Notes: generated from the sequence alone by a model not told the origin. Shown: positions 45,929 through 55,604, counted from the stretch's first letter. The stretch is DNA of 64,000 nt from a bacterium (GCA_024742475.1 JANSYI010000007.1:213567-277566), one strand, 5' to 3'. Numbers and translations are program-made.

Positions 45929-46612
45929 ATGAAGCGCGCTGGGCTCGGCCTCGCGCTCGTGACCCTCGCGAGCGCTTGCGACAACGCGGCGGTGGAACTC
46001 CCCCATGACGCGGCCCGCCCCGTCGCGCCCTCGGTGGCCCACGGCTCGGAACCTGCGCAGGTCGAGGCCCCGCGGCAGGTCGTGAAGCTCGACCTCCCTG
46101 CGCTGACGCCCACCCCGCCGGCCGACGTCGCGCGCACGCCCAAGCGCTACATCAAGCGCATGATTGGCCCGCACCTGCGCGGACGCGCACTGGCGCACCG
46201 CGTCTATCAGGCGCGCTTCGGGCCGTCCGCGACCACCGGTGCCCCCACAGCGGTCGTGCTCGCGCGGAGCACCGGGCCGGGCACCGCTGGCCGGGTCAGC
46301 GGCTTCGCCCACAGCAAGAACGAGCGCTTCGACTTCCCGCCGCTGCACGACGGCGACGCCCTCGACCGGGTCGCCGCGGTGATGTTCCACGACGTCGACG
46401 ACGACCCCGATCGCGAGGTCATCGTGCTCATCGCGTACGCCGACGAAGACCCCGAGGCGCCGCCGTACTTCTCCAACGTGGCGTTGGACTGGGACGCGCA
46501 GCAGGGCCGGTTCGTGCGCCTCGATCAGGTCGAGGGCGAGATCGAGGCGTTTCGCACGGCGGGCGAGGTGCTCGCCCACCTGCGACACCTCGAGGCGGTC
46601 ACCCCTCGATGA
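45929..46612 (+). CDS. lipoprotein, unknown function
   Basis: 227 aa. MKRAGLGLALVTLASAC gives a lipobox ASAC. A Pro-rich linker leads to one domain with RVYQARFGPSATTGAPTAVV, VAAVMFHDVDDDPDREVIVL and VALDWDAQQGRFVRLDQVEG. The D-x-D-x-D-like DVDDDPDREV is the calcium/FG-GAP-type loop seen in repeats about substances and quantities in myxobacterial lipoproteins. It follows the gene at 44989 by 43 nt on the same strand and overlaps the cyclophilin 3' end by 14 nt (convergent). Confidence 0.75.
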   Translation: MKRAGLGLALVTLASACDNAAVELPHDAARPVAPSVAHGSEPAQVEAPRQVVKLDLPALTPTPPADVARTPKRYIKRMIGPHLRGRALAHRVYQARFGPSATTGAPTAVVLARSTGPGTAGRVSGFAHSKNERFDFPPLHDGDALDRVAAVMFHDVDDDPDREVIVLIAYADEDPEAPPYFSNVALDWDAQQGRFVRLDQVEGEIEAFRTAGEVLAHLRHLEAVTPR

Positions 46613-47387
46613 TGCTGGCCTTCTTGATGAAGTCGAGCTCGGGGAAGTCCTTCTTCAAGTAGGCGTTGCCCTCGGCTTGGATCCGCCCCTGGCTCGGGCC
46701 ACGGCCACGCGGAGCACCCTCGCCGTAGCCGGTGTGGATCTTGTCGACCACGTCCATGCCCTCGACCACGGTGCCGAAGGGCGCGAAGCCCATGCCGTCG
46801 AGGTTCTTGTTGTTCGAGAAGTTGATGAACACCTGCGTGGTGCGCGTGTTGGGCCGGTTCTGCTTGGCGAACGTCAGCATGCCGCGCTTGTTGCTGCCCT
46901 TGACCGGGTCATCGTCGATCTGCGCGGCGCGCCACACCTTGTTGACGGCAGGCTCGCCGTGCAGGCCGAACTGCACCATGAAGCCCTTGATCGCCCGGAA
47001 GAACGCGGTGTCGTCGTAGAAGCCGATCTTGACCAGGTTGTAGAAGCGGTCCGCGCCCACGGGAGCCTGATCTCGCTTGACCTCGACCACGAAGTCGCCC
47101 GCGGTGGTCTCGAACTTGACCTTGTAGCTCTCGGGCGCCGTCTCGTTGGCCGCGGCCGGGTCGAGCAACTTGGGGTCGATCTCGGACCCGGCAGCGTCGG
47201 CGGCCTTCGCGTCGGCGGGCGTCTTCGTCTCCGCGTCGGCCTTGGCGGCGGGCTTCTTGGCTTCCCCGTCCGCGGGCTTTGCGTCTGCCTTGGCTCCCGC
47301 TTTCGCGTCGCCGTCCGCCTTCTTCTCGGGGGCTTTCGCATCACACGCGGCGAGCGCCAACACCAGGATCATCGCGATTCGCGTCAT
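46599..47387 (-). CDS. cyclophilin-type peptidyl-prolyl isomerase lipoprotein
   Basis: 262 aa from ATG 47387. Signal MTRIAMILVLALAAC with lipobox LAAC, then an Ala/Lys/Asp repeat linker of about 60 residues. The cyclophilin domain has TTAGDFVVEVKRDQAPVGAD, RFYNLVKIGFYDDTAFFRAI, GFMVQFGLHGEPAVN, KRGMLTFAKQNRPNTRTTQV FINF and DGMGFAPFGTVVEGMDVVDK. Catalyses cis-trans isomerisation of X-Pro bonds in periplasmic proteins; Arg and the FxxxQ elements of the active site are present. The long charged linker would let it reach from the membrane. Confidence 0.92.
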   Translation of the reverse strand: MTRIAMILVLALAACDAKAPEKKADGDAKAGAKADAKPADGEAKKPAAKADAETKTPADAKAADAAGSEIDPKLLDPAAANETAPESYKVKFETTAGDFVVEVKRDQAPVGADRFYNLVKIGFYDDTAFFRAIKGFMVQFGLHGEPAVNKVWRAAQIDDDPVKGSNKRGMLTFAKQNRPNTRTTQVFINFSNNKNLDGMGFAPFGTVVEGMDVVDKIHTGYGEGAPRGRGPSQGRIQAEGNAYLKKDFPELDFIKKASIIEG

Positions 47388-47436
47388 GGGGCGGGCGTAT
47401 ACCACGCGCGAGCCGGCCTGATAGATTCACGCCCGC

Positions 47437-47742
47437 ATGGACGTCGAAGACCTCGTGCTCCGCGTGGTGCGCGATGCGGTCGCGCATCGCCGCTACCGCA
47501 TGCCGATGCGTACGGCCGCCGTGGGCGCGAACGGGGCGGTGCTGTTCAGCGAGTTCGCCCCGCCACCGATCGGCTCGGCGAAGGGCTCGATCGCGCAGAC
47601 GCACGTCACCGGCAAGATCCCCGACGAGGGGTTCGAGGCGCCGGTGCACGTGATGATCACCGATGCGACAGGGCGGGCCACGGTGGCGATGTTCAGGGGC
47701 AGCGGAGATCCGATGTGGCTCGACCAACAGCCGCTCGGCTGA
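47437..47742 (+). CDS. small conserved-looking protein, unknown function
   Basis: 101 aa, no signal or TM. It reads as one compact alpha/beta domain (DLVLRVVRDAVAHRRYRMPM, AVLFSEFAPPPIGSAKGSIA, APVHVMITDATGRATVAMFR). Divergent from the cyclophilin with 49 nt between starts. Codon use matches the rest of the window, which supports a real gene. The 160 bp after it contain nothing that I can assign. Confidence 0.55.
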   Translation: MDVEDLVLRVVRDAVAHRRYRMPMRTAAVGANGAVLFSEFAPPPIGSAKGSIAQTHVTGKIPDEGFEAPVHVMITDATGRATVAMFRGSGDPMWLDQQPLG

Positions 47743-47904
47743 CAGCCCTCGAAGCAGCTCGAGGTTTTGCCTCCAAGGGCTTGTAACTTCGTAGGTTATA
47801 CGGCTTCACACGTCTGCGCTCGATCGATTCGGTACCCCGTCGTCCCTGTACCCCGCCGCCGATTTCTTGGGTCGCAGATCGACTCATCCTACGTGTCGTA
47901 CACG

Positions 47905-48339
47905 ATGCACACACGACCGTGGAACTGGGCCGCTGCCCTCTTGCTACCGGGGCTGCTCGGTGGATGTGCTTCCGGCGAGATCGACGACGATGCCGCGCCG
48001 GGGAGTGCCGTTCGCGAGGCACCGGTGCAGGGCGATCTCTTCATCGAGGTCACCGACAGCCGAGGCGCACCGCTGCAGCCAGACAGCGTCGTGCTCACCA
48101 TCGACGGGGAGCGCACGGTCGAGGCCGACTGCATGCACGGCGAGGACGGCCGATGTCAGGTCTGGGTCGGAGGCTTCGCGGCGATGCAGCGCGTCACGGC
48201 GTGGGCGAGTTCGTGCGGGCACAGATTCGGCGCGGCCGTGCCTCTGGGCCCCGAGGTCGACGAGTCAGAGCCCTACGAGGGCGCGGTCACCATCGTGGGT
48301 GTCGCCGGCTTGTGCACCGGCGGCACGCCGATCCCCTGA
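47905..48339 (+). CDS. small lipoprotein
   Basis: 144 aa from ATG 47905. Signal MHTRPWNWAAALLLPGLLGGC (lipobox LGGC). The mature domain looks like a carboxypeptidase-regulatory/transthyretin-like sandwich (GDLFIEVTDSRGAPLQPDSV, VTAWASSCGHRFGAAVPLG), with four Cys. Unknown partner. The 247 bp before the next gene hold its promoter region (AGGA before ATG 48587) and no ORF that I support. Confidence 0.68.
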   Translation: MHTRPWNWAAALLLPGLLGGCASGEIDDDAAPGSAVREAPVQGDLFIEVTDSRGAPLQPDSVVLTIDGERTVEADCMHGEDGRCQVWVGGFAAMQRVTAWASSCGHRFGAAVPLGPEVDESEPYEGAVTIVGVAGLCTGGTPIP

Positions 48340-48586
48340 CATCCCTGTCACGCGACACATCGCCGCACTCGCCCTAGCAGAGTGGGGATTGGCACCGCGA
48401 ATGGGATTGCACGGCCTCCCAGGGCGGCTATCGTCACGCCGTGTTTCGGGCCTCCACTCCGCACTCGGCTCAGACCTTGTTCAGAAGTTGAGCAAGGTTT
48501 GTTGCACGTTGCCGAATCTCGGTCAGCGTGGGGGTGCAGCCCCGACACCGCGTGCTGGGGACCCGTCCCGAACCACAGGACTACGC

Positions 48587-50188
48587 ATGAAGACTTACAA
48601 GACCAGTGCACTCACCCTCATCTCCATCCTCGCGCTCACCGGATGCCCGTCGGACGACACCGATCCCGGCGGCGACACGGACAGCTCCGGCACCGATTCG
48701 AGCGACCCGACCGGTGACCCCAGTGGCGACCCGACCACCGAGACCATGACGGACACGGACGACGTCACCGACACGGACGACGTCACCGACACCGACGACA
48801 CCGACACCGACACCGATACCGACACCGCGGCAGGTGGCGCTGCCGTCCGCGTGGTGCACGCCTCGCCCGGCGCACCGGCGGTCGACGTCTACGTCATGGG
48901 CATCGACGAGCCCGTCATCACGGCGCTCGCCTACGGCGAGACCTCCGAGTACCTGCCCGTCGACGCGGGCGACTACATCTTCGAGGTCCGCGCGACCGGC
49001 GAAGCTCCCGACAGCGAGCCCGTCTTCTCCACCGAGTCGCTCCCCATCGCCGAGGGCGACAGCATCACGGCGATCGCGGCCGGCCAGGTTGGCGGCGAAG
49101 GGGACGCGGCCTTCCGCGTGCTCGCGCTGGCCGACGGCTTCGGTGACGCTGGCGACGGCGCGCTCGCGCGCATCGTGCACGCGGGCTCCGACGCTCCTGC
49201 CGTCGACATCGACGTCGGCAACGACGGCACCGCCGAGCTCGAGGGCGTCGCGCCCTACGCGGACTCGGGCGCCGAAGGTGTGGCCCTGCCCGCCGGCGAG
49301 GCCCTGCAGATCGGCATCGGCGCGGGCGGTGAGCCCGTGACCGCGTTCACCACGCCCGAGCTCACCGCCGGTGCGCCGCTGTACGTCATCGCCACGGGCC
49401 TGCTCTCCGACCTGCCCCGCGCCGAGACCGGCTTCTCCCTGCTCGCCGTGGGCCCCGAAGGCTCGATCGGCTTCATCGACCAAAACCCGCGCGTCTACGC
49501 GCTGCACGCGGGCACCGACGCGCCCACGGTCGACATCTGCGCTGCTGGCACGCCGCTGCTCGAGGGTGTGGCCTACGGCGCACTGGGTGGCATTCAGGTG
49601 CCGCCGGGCGAGTACGCGCTCGACATCCACGCCACGGGTGACGAGGCCTGCGCGGGCGACCCGGCCTTCACGGCCAACACCCCCGCCCTTGCCGCGGGCG
49701 AGCAGTACCTCGCGGTCGCCGCGGGTGAGCTCGCGACCGACGACGGCGGCGAGGGGCCCGATCCGGACTTCACGGTCGAGTTCTTCACCGAGGAGTTCAC
49801 CTACGACCCGGCCTCGGCTGACGCCACGGCAGTCGTCGTGCACGCCGCATCCGCGCCGTCGGTGACGGCCGGTGCGCTCAACATGGACGGCGAGCTCGCG
49901 GAGACCTTCTTCCAGAGCTTGTCCTTCCCCAACGCCTCGGGCGAGATCACGGTCCCCGCAGGGGAGTACGTGGTCGGTGTCGCCGCCTCGCGCGGTGCGG
50001 TTCTCCCCATCGCCGGCGAGGACCTCGCGGGCGCCTTCGGCCTGACGGTTGCTGGCGGCCTGTCGGCGTTCGTCGTCGCGCACGGCTCGCTCGACGACAC
50101 CGGTGGTGATCAGCCCTTCGGCATGACCGCAATCGTCATCGGCCCCGGACCCTGGGTGCCGCTGCCACTGCCCGCCGCCGCCCAGTAG
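48587..50188 (+). CDS. lipoprotein with four DUF4397 repeats
   Basis: 533 aa, AGGA 7 nt before the ATG. Signal ending LALTGC. A 60-residue Thr/Asp/Ser linker with strings of TDT leads to four DUF4397 beta-domains, recognisable at VRVVHASPGAPAVDVYV, ARIVHAGSDAPAVDIDV, VYALHAGTDAPTVDICA and the divergent VVVHAASAPSVTAGAL. Each continues to a PAGEY-like turn (DAGDYIFEV, PPGEYALDIHATG, PAGEYVVGV). These domains occur in abundant surface lipoproteins, and the ligand is unknown. A good intrinsic terminator follows the stop, consistent with a strongly expressed single gene. Confidence 0.9.
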   Translation: MKTYKTSALTLISILALTGCPSDDTDPGGDTDSSGTDSSDPTGDPSGDPTTETMTDTDDVTDTDDVTDTDDTDTDTDTDTAAGGAAVRVVHASPGAPAVDVYVMGIDEPVITALAYGETSEYLPVDAGDYIFEVRATGEAPDSEPVFSTESLPIAEGDSITAIAAGQVGGEGDAAFRVLALADGFGDAGDGALARIVHAGSDAPAVDIDVGNDGTAELEGVAPYADSGAEGVALPAGEALQIGIGAGGEPVTAFTTPELTAGAPLYVIATGLLSDLPRAETGFSLLAVGPEGSIGFIDQNPRVYALHAGTDAPTVDICAAGTPLLEGVAYGALGGIQVPPGEYALDIHATGDEACAGDPAFTANTPALAAGEQYLAVAAGELATDDGGEGPDPDFTVEFFTEEFTYDPASADATAVVVHAASAPSVTAGALNMDGELAETFFQSLSFPNASGEITVPAGEYVVGVAASRGAVLPIAGEDLAGAFGLTVAGGLSAFVVAHGSLDDTGGDQPFGMTAIVIGPGPWVPLPLPAAAQ

Positions 50189-50209
50189 GGGTCGCGTCCG
50201 TCGGACACC

Positions 50210-50243
50210 AAAGGGGGAGAGGCTGCGGTCTCTCCCCTTTTTC
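50210..50243 (+). terminator. rho-independent terminator
   Basis: AAAGGGGGAGAG pairs with CTCTCCCCTTT (one bulged G) around an 8-nt loop, followed by TTTTT in the same strand, 22 bp after the DUF4397 lipoprotein stop. Confidence 0.85.
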
Positions 50244-50292
50244 GTCGCCCCGCGTTGCCCAGACTTGGCGCAGCCCGCTCCCGCGTGCTTGC

Positions 50293-51129
50293 ATGAAGCG
50301 GACGATGCGTGGGTGTCTCCTCTTGGGCTTGCTCGCCGCCGGATGTGCCGCCGCCGCCACCACCGGTCCTGCAGCGGCTCCCGTGCCGACGCCCCACGCC
50401 GCGAACCCGCCGGCATCACGCACGCCCGGCCCGTGCGCGATGCGGAACACCGCGTTCGCCGGCGTCACCGAGACGGTCTACACCTACGAGGACGGGCGGC
50501 GCGCTCGCGCAGTGCAGCGCGGTCCGGGGGGCGAGCGCCAAACTCTGTGGTCCTACGACGCGCAGGGCCGCCGCGCGAGGGAAGTCATCGTCGAGGGCGC
50601 GTCGGTCACCACGCGCACCTTCCACTACGAGGCCGATCTGCTGGTCCGCGAGGACGTGCACGACGCGGAGGCTGGCCGCGTCATCGCCCAGCACCGTCGC
50701 GACTACGACGAAGCCGGGCTGCTGCGCACGCGGACCCACTCGCGGTGGTCGCAGGGCGACTGGGTGCTCGTCGACGCGCACGCGCTTCACTACGACGAGC
50801 GGGACCGCTTCGTGTACGAGCTGCGCACGCGCACGCCGATCGGCGAGCCGCAGGTCCTCGAGAGCATCACCGTCGAGGTCGACGGGGACGGACGGGTCAT
50901 CGCGCGGCGGGTCGACGTCGGCATGGACGGCGCCTTCGAGCGCGTCTCCTTGTTCGACTTCGACAAAAAGGGGCGCTTGGTCACCGCCACGCAGATGGAA
51001 GACGGCGCGATCGACAGCGTCGCCCGCCATGGCTACGACGCCTCCGGGAGGCTGATCCGCACTTCGGTCGAAGACGGAAGCGGCAAGCCGCGCAGCGAGA
51101 CGACCTACGACTTCAGCTGCTGGGACTGA
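50293..51129 (+). CDS. lipoprotein with YD/RHS-like beta repeats
   Basis: 278 aa. MKRTMRGCLLLGLLAAGC has a lipobox AAGC. The rest is a ladder of short strand pairs like YD repeats (TVYTYEDGRRARAVQRG, LWSYDAQGRRAREVIVEG, FHYEADLLVREDVHD, RRDYDEAGLLRTRTHS, HGYDASGRLIRTSVED). It has no toxin tail or autoprotease core, so it is not an RHS toxin. Probably a surface-exposed beta-spiral protein. Its end overlaps dCMP deaminase by 17 nt (convergent). Confidence 0.78.
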   Translation: MKRTMRGCLLLGLLAAGCAAAATTGPAAAPVPTPHAANPPASRTPGPCAMRNTAFAGVTETVYTYEDGRRARAVQRGPGGERQTLWSYDAQGRRAREVIVEGASVTTRTFHYEADLLVREDVHDAEAGRVIAQHRRDYDEAGLLRTRTHSRWSQGDWVLVDAHALHYDERDRFVYELRTRTPIGEPQVLESITVEVDGDGRVIARRVDVGMDGAFERVSLFDFDKKGRLVTATQMEDGAIDSVARHGYDASGRLIRTSVEDGSGKPRSETTYDFSCWD

Positions 51130-51571
51130 CGGGCACCTGCCGGATGGCCACGCCAGCCTCGCCGAACATGCCGGTGCTCATCTCGAAGTCGCCCATCCAG
51201 CGCTCGGGGATCTCTAGCCCCGCCGGGTAGATCACCTCGTCGACGCCGGCTTGAATCAGCGATCGGGCGCAGCGGGTGCACGGCGGCCACGTCACGTAGG
51301 CGCGGCAGCCCTTGAGCGAGATGCCGATGCGCGCCGCGTGCATGATCGCGTTCTCCTCGGCGTGGCAGATCAGCGGGTACTTCTGCTCGCGATCGGTGAG
51401 CCGGTCGAGCGAGTCGTCGATGCCGCGGGGGAACCCGTTGAAGCCCGTGCTGCGGATCTCTCGGTCGGGTCCGACGACGACGCATCCGACCTGCGTGGAG
51501 GGGTCCTTGCTCCACCGTGCGATGTGCAGCGCGAGCTCGAGGAAGCGGACATCCCACTTGGAGGACGGCAT
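51113..51571 (-). CDS. deoxycytidylate (dCMP) deaminase
   Basis: 152 aa. Zinc-dependent deaminase: catalytic HAEENAIMHAA and zinc-binding TWPPCTRCARSLIQAG, plus the GFNGFPRGIDD loop that distinguishes dCMP deaminases from cytidine deaminases. Converts dCMP to dUMP for thymidylate synthesis. It is the last gene of the protease/kinase operon (18 nt after the TPR-kinase), or has its own promoter. Confidence 0.93.
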   Translation of the reverse strand: MPSSKWDVRFLELALHIARWSKDPSTQVGCVVVGPDREIRSTGFNGFPRGIDDSLDRLTDREQKYPLICHAEENAIMHAARIGISLKGCRAYVTWPPCTRCARSLIQAGVDEVIYPAGLEIPERWMGDFEMSTGMFGEAGVAIRQVPVSPSS

Positions 51572-51589
51572 GGGCGGCAGCCTAGCAGC

Positions 51590-54484
51590 CTAGCGGGGCT
51601 GTCCGTGCGCGTCGACCCAGGCGTCGAGCGCGGCCTGCTCCTCGGGCCAGCCCGCGAGCCCTTCTCGGGATGCCGTGGCCAGGGTGACCGCCTCGGCCAC
51701 GTCGCCCCCGGTCTCCACCTGGGCGCGGGCGAGCGCCCAGCCTGCGATCGCCTCGACGTCCTCGTAGCCTTCCACCGCGCGCAGGCTCCGAAGCGCCGGT
51801 CCGAGCACCGCGGCGGCCTGCGAGTAGCGCTCGGCCTCGACCAGCGCGCGCCCGTAGTAGGCCGCCGTGTCCGCGCGCAGCGGATCGTCGGCCTTCAAGT
51901 GATCCCGTGCCGCGTCGTGAGCCGCCGCGTAGGCATCCACCGCCCGGCGCGGCGCCTGCATCTGCCGCAGGGCGTCGCCGACGTTGAGCAGGTTGAGGAT
52001 CCGCCACGGGTGCCCGGGTTCGAGCGCCTCCGCGTAGACCTTGCCCGCCGCCTCGTGCTCCACCAGCGCCTCGGCGCCCTTGCCCCGCCGCGTCAGCAGC
52101 CGTCCCAACGCCTCGCGCCGGTCGGCGGTCTTCATGTGCTCGGGCCCGAACACCGCCGCGTCGATCGACGCCGCCCGCCGGAACACCGCCTCGGCCTCTT
52201 CGAACTTGCGCTGGTTCTTCAGCGTAATGCCAAGGTTCTGCAGCGCCGCGCTGACGGTGGGGTGCTCACTGCCGAACGCGGCCTCGAGCTCCGCGAGCGC
52301 CTCGCGAAACGCTCGCTCGGCCTCCTCGGTGCGTCCGGCACGGCTCAGCCCCGACGCCCACGAGCTCTTCGCAATCGCCACGTTGGGGTGCGAGGCGCCC
52401 AGGGCCTCGGTCCAAAGCGCGATCGTCTGCTGGTAGTGTTCGATCGCCGCGTCGGTCTTGCCTTGCCGCCGCAGCACGTCGCCCAGACGCTGGTGCACGA
52501 TGCCCAGGTCGTAGGCTTCCTCCTGCGGCGTGGCGCCCAGGGCCTCCTTCAGCTTCGCCTCCGACTCGGCATAGGCACCCTTGCGCTCGAGCAGCCCCGC
52601 GACGTTGGTCATGAGCTGGTCGCGGCGGCCTCCGGTCTTTTCGAGCGACGCACCGGCGTGCTGCGCCCAGAGCATGCCCTCGTCGTGCTTTTCGAGGCGC
52701 GCGCCGACGACCCAGACCAGCCGCGACGCCGCCTCGGCCACCAGCGCGGGGGCTTCGGCGGAGACCCCCTCGAAGTACGCGCGCTCGAGCGCCTCGGCGC
52801 TGCCCTCGATGTCGCCCGCGCGCTCGAGCGTACGGCCGAGCACCAAGGACGCCTCGGCAAGCACGGGCCCAAAGGCGGTGTCTTCGGCCGCGGCCATGGC
52901 CACTTTGGCCTTGGGCAGCGCGTCCTTCACCCGCCCGGCGCGGGAGAGCGCGACGGCCTCGTCGAGGTGCGCGCGCGCTTCCGAGACGGCCGCGGCGAGC
53001 TCGGCATCGGCCGGCAGGCGGTCGCCCTGACCGAGCCGCGAGGGCTCGAGGCAGTCGGAGGGCTCGGCCAGCGCCGTCGCGGCCCGCGAGGCGCGGTCGA
53101 CCAGCTCCACGCCGAGCGCCTCGCCATCGGTCCACGCATCCACCAGCGCGTCGGCCTGGCGACGCTGCCGCTGCAGGCACGCGAGCGACTGGCGCTGAAG
53201 GGAGGGGCTGCCCGTGGCATGACAGGCGCCCTCCCACGCGTCCGCCCACGCGGTGGCGAGCGATTGCATGCGCGTATCGACCCGCGTCCATGCCTCCTGC
53301 GGCGCGCGATGCCCCAGCCCGTCGAACGCGTCTCTCACCCTCTGCTGCGCCTGCGTGTCCCAGCCAAAGCCGTCGGTCTCGCACAGCAGGCCGTCCTGCG
53401 CTGTGCGCAGCTGCGGCATCCACAGCGGCGCGCTCGCCCCGGCCACGGCGATGGTGACAGCGACGACCACCCCCTTGCGGCGGCGCCCGCCGAGCCCGCG
53501 ACGCAGCGCGGCGAGCACGGCGTCCATCGTCGCGAATCGGTCGGACGGATCGACCGCGAGCCCGCGATCCAACAGGCGGTCGAGCCATCGGGGCACACGG
53601 ACCGAGGAGGGCCGGTGCGGCGGGCGATGGGCCTTGAGCGTGGAGAGCTCGAGCAGCGATGCGGCCGACCACGGCAGCACGCCGTAGACGGCTTGGAACA
53701 GCGCGGTGCAGTACGCGTAGACGTCGGTCTGCTCGGTGGGGAGCTCGCCATCGAACTGTTCGGGCGCCATGAAGGCCGGCGTACCGACCCATCTTGCGCC
53801 TCGCGCGGTGTCGTCGGCGCGCGGCGAGGAGGCATCGACCGAGGGGTCGTCACCGGGCGAGGTGGTCATTTGGCTCGAGGGGACATCGGCCCCGCCGTGC
53901 AACCTCGCGATGCCGAAGTCGCTCACCTTGGCCCGGCCCTTGGCGTCGATCAGCACGTTGGCCGGCTTGAAGTCGCCGTGCACGAGGCCGGCTCGGTGCG
54001 CGCACGCGAGCCCCTCGCCGGCCTGCCGCATCAGCGCCAGTGCGTCGTGAAGGGGCCGAGGCTCTCGGGCGTGCACGCCGCGGTGGCGCTCGATCCACTC
54101 GGCAAGGTCGCCGCCGCGAACGAGCTCCATCGCCAGGTACCCCAGGCCCTCGAACTCGCCGACGTCGAAGACCGTGACGACCTCGGGGTCGCTCAGCTTC
54201 GCCAGCATGCGCGCCTCCTGCACCAGCTTCGGCCAGCGAGGGTCGAGCGTACTCAGCGGCCCGCCCCCGTTGCCGTGCTGCAGCAGCTTGAGCGCGACCT
54301 TGCGGTCGAGCTTGGCGTCGAAGGCCGCGTAGACGGCTCCAGCCCCGCCCTCCCCGATCTTCTCGACGATGAGGTACCGACCCACCCGCGTCCCGGGCGT
54401 CAAGCTCTCGCGCGAGGGCGTCGCATCCTCGACCGGGGTCTGGTCCTCGCCCAGGGGAACGGTCGGCGTGGGGGGGCTCGCCAC
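51590..54484 (-). CDS. Ser/Thr protein kinase with C-terminal TPR array
   Basis: 964 aa from GTG 54484. The kinase domain is residues 40-330: GRYLIVEKIGEGGAGAVYAA, KVALKLL, LVHGDFKPANVLID (HGD instead of HRD), VSDFGIARLHGG and APEQFDGELPTE. A TM (GVVVAVTIAVAGASAPLWMP) lies near 345. The extracytoplasmic part is one long TPR array (KTDAAIEHYQQTIALWTEAL, RTEEAERAFREALAELEAAF, RKFEEAEAVFRRAASIDAAV and more). This is the TPR-STK family expanded in myxobacteria. The Gly in place of the HRD Arg makes it an RD-minus-type kinase that is less dependent on activation-loop phosphorylation. Third gene of the operon. Confidence 0.92.
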   Translation of the reverse strand: MASPPTPTVPLGEDQTPVEDATPSRESLTPGTRVGRYLIVEKIGEGGAGAVYAAFDAKLDRKVALKLLQHGNGGGPLSTLDPRWPKLVQEARMLAKLSDPEVVTVFDVGEFEGLGYLAMELVRGGDLAEWIERHRGVHAREPRPLHDALALMRQAGEGLACAHRAGLVHGDFKPANVLIDAKGRAKVSDFGIARLHGGADVPSSQMTTSPGDDPSVDASSPRADDTARGARWVGTPAFMAPEQFDGELPTEQTDVYAYCTALFQAVYGVLPWSAASLLELSTLKAHRPPHRPSSVRVPRWLDRLLDRGLAVDPSDRFATMDAVLAALRRGLGGRRRKGVVVAVTIAVAGASAPLWMPQLRTAQDGLLCETDGFGWDTQAQQRVRDAFDGLGHRAPQEAWTRVDTRMQSLATAWADAWEGACHATGSPSLQRQSLACLQRQRRQADALVDAWTDGEALGVELVDRASRAATALAEPSDCLEPSRLGQGDRLPADAELAAAVSEARAHLDEAVALSRAGRVKDALPKAKVAMAAAEDTAFGPVLAEASLVLGRTLERAGDIEGSAEALERAYFEGVSAEAPALVAEAASRLVWVVGARLEKHDEGMLWAQHAGASLEKTGGRRDQLMTNVAGLLERKGAYAESEAKLKEALGATPQEEAYDLGIVHQRLGDVLRRQGKTDAAIEHYQQTIALWTEALGASHPNVAIAKSSWASGLSRAGRTEEAERAFREALAELEAAFGSEHPTVSAALQNLGITLKNQRKFEEAEAVFRRAASIDAAVFGPEHMKTADRREALGRLLTRRGKGAEALVEHEAAGKVYAEALEPGHPWRILNLLNVGDALRQMQAPRRAVDAYAAAHDAARDHLKADDPLRADTAAYYGRALVEAERYSQAAAVLGPALRSLRAVEGYEDVEAIAGWALARAQVETGGDVAEAVTLATASREGLAGWPEEQAALDAWVDAHGQPR

Positions 54485-54512
54485 TGCCCGCAGTATCGCC
54501 TGCCGGGGCGCC

Positions 54513-55595
54513 TCAGTCCACGCAGGGGCCCGCCTGCAGGCCGACCCCGGTGAACATGCGCAGCTCGTCCAGGTTCTCCTCGCGCTCGGCTTCGGCGCGG
54601 TACTCCGCGTCGGAGATGCCCAAGTTGGGGTGATGGTCGCCCACCTCCTCGTAGAAGAACTGGGCGCGCTGCCATAGCAGCTGCACCGCCTCGACGTAGG
54701 CCGGCTGGCTCTGGGCCCACGCATAGAACCCGGGGTACTGCGTGCGAGCCCGTCGCAGATAGAACTCGACGAAGACGAGCATCGCCGCGGCACCGTCTCG
54801 CAGCGACAGCCCGAAGCCCGGGTAGTACTCCCCGAAGACGGCGAGGCCGGGGACCTCGTTGACGTAGGCGGAGGTCTCGTCGAGCAGCGGACCAAACCCG
54901 CGCTGCCCCTGAGATCCGGTCAGATACGTGTCGGCATAGATGCTCTGCTGCATCACCGCGGGGAGCTCGGCCAGGATCTCGCCGCGTGCAAAGCCCTGCT
55001 CGGGCGGCAGGTAGACGATGAGGTCCTGCCGCATGTAGATCGAGGCCGACTGACCGACGTCGATTGCGTGATAGGCGTTGAAGAGGTGGGTCTGCTCGTG
55101 CACGAGCGTGTCGAGCCACTCGACCATGCCCTGCCAGCTGTTGGAGTCGGAGAACTGCGCCCAGTAGGGATCGTCCTGCTGCGCCTCGAGCAGGTCCGCC
55201 CCCGCCGGGTAGCGGCGCCGCATCGCCTCGATCACCGCCTGCTGGTAGCCGGGCCCGCCGTAGCTCTGAACGATGTCGCTGACGTCGGCGCTGGGGTCGA
55301 GCGGCTCGCTGTAGCAGTTGTCCTCGACGCCGGTGTCGCTGGCCCCGGTTGCGTCTGGATCGCCGGTCGTCTCGTCGCCGCCCGACGACACCGCGCCCGA
55401 GGGGTCCTCGCTCGCCCCGGACGTCGCCTCCGAGTCGGGTCCCCCGCCAGACCCGGACGTCGGGTCACCGTCTGCGGAGGTGCCCACGCCCGGCGCCGTC
55501 GGCGTCAGCGGAGTCCCGGGCTCGTACGGGTCCTGGGCCGAACAACCGCCCGCGACGAGCCCCAACGTCACCCACACACCACACCACCGAACCAT
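54513..55595 (-). CDS. lipoprotein with HEQTH zinc-protease-like motif
   Basis: 360 aa. Signal ending VAGGC (lipobox), then a 70-residue Ser/Gly/Asp linker, then a helical catalytic-like domain with WLDTLVHEQTHLFNAYH (H166-E-x-x-H170) and a later LLDETSAYVNEVPG that could supply the third ligand. The HExxH is perfect, but I cannot assign a peptidase family; activity is likely, not certain. Between a thermolysin-like protease and a kinase, 9 nt and 28 nt from them, so co-transcribed. Confidence 0.72.
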   Translation of the reverse strand: MVRWCGVWVTLGLVAGGCSAQDPYEPGTPLTPTAPGVGTSADGDPTSGSGGGPDSEATSGASEDPSGAVSSGGDETTGDPDATGASDTGVEDNCYSEPLDPSADVSDIVQSYGGPGYQQAVIEAMRRRYPAGADLLEAQQDDPYWAQFSDSNSWQGMVEWLDTLVHEQTHLFNAYHAIDVGQSASIYMRQDLIVYLPPEQGFARGEILAELPAVMQQSIYADTYLTGSQGQRGFGPLLDETSAYVNEVPGLAVFGEYYPGFGLSLRDGAAAMLVFVEFYLRRARTQYPGFYAWAQSQPAYVEAVQLLWQRAQFFYEEVGDHHPNLGISDAEYRAEAEREENLDELRMFTGVGLQAGPCVD

Positions 55596-55604
55596 GCCGA
55601 TGTT

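Noticed and set aside
48346..48586. small ORFs between the lipoproteins at 47905 and 48587
   Set aside because: Short, no signal or conserved-looking motif; more likely the promoter region of the DUF4397 gene.
51251..54553. 1100-aa plus-strand open frame
   Set aside because: Antisense of the TPR kinase and dCMP deaminase; low complexity, no family signal.
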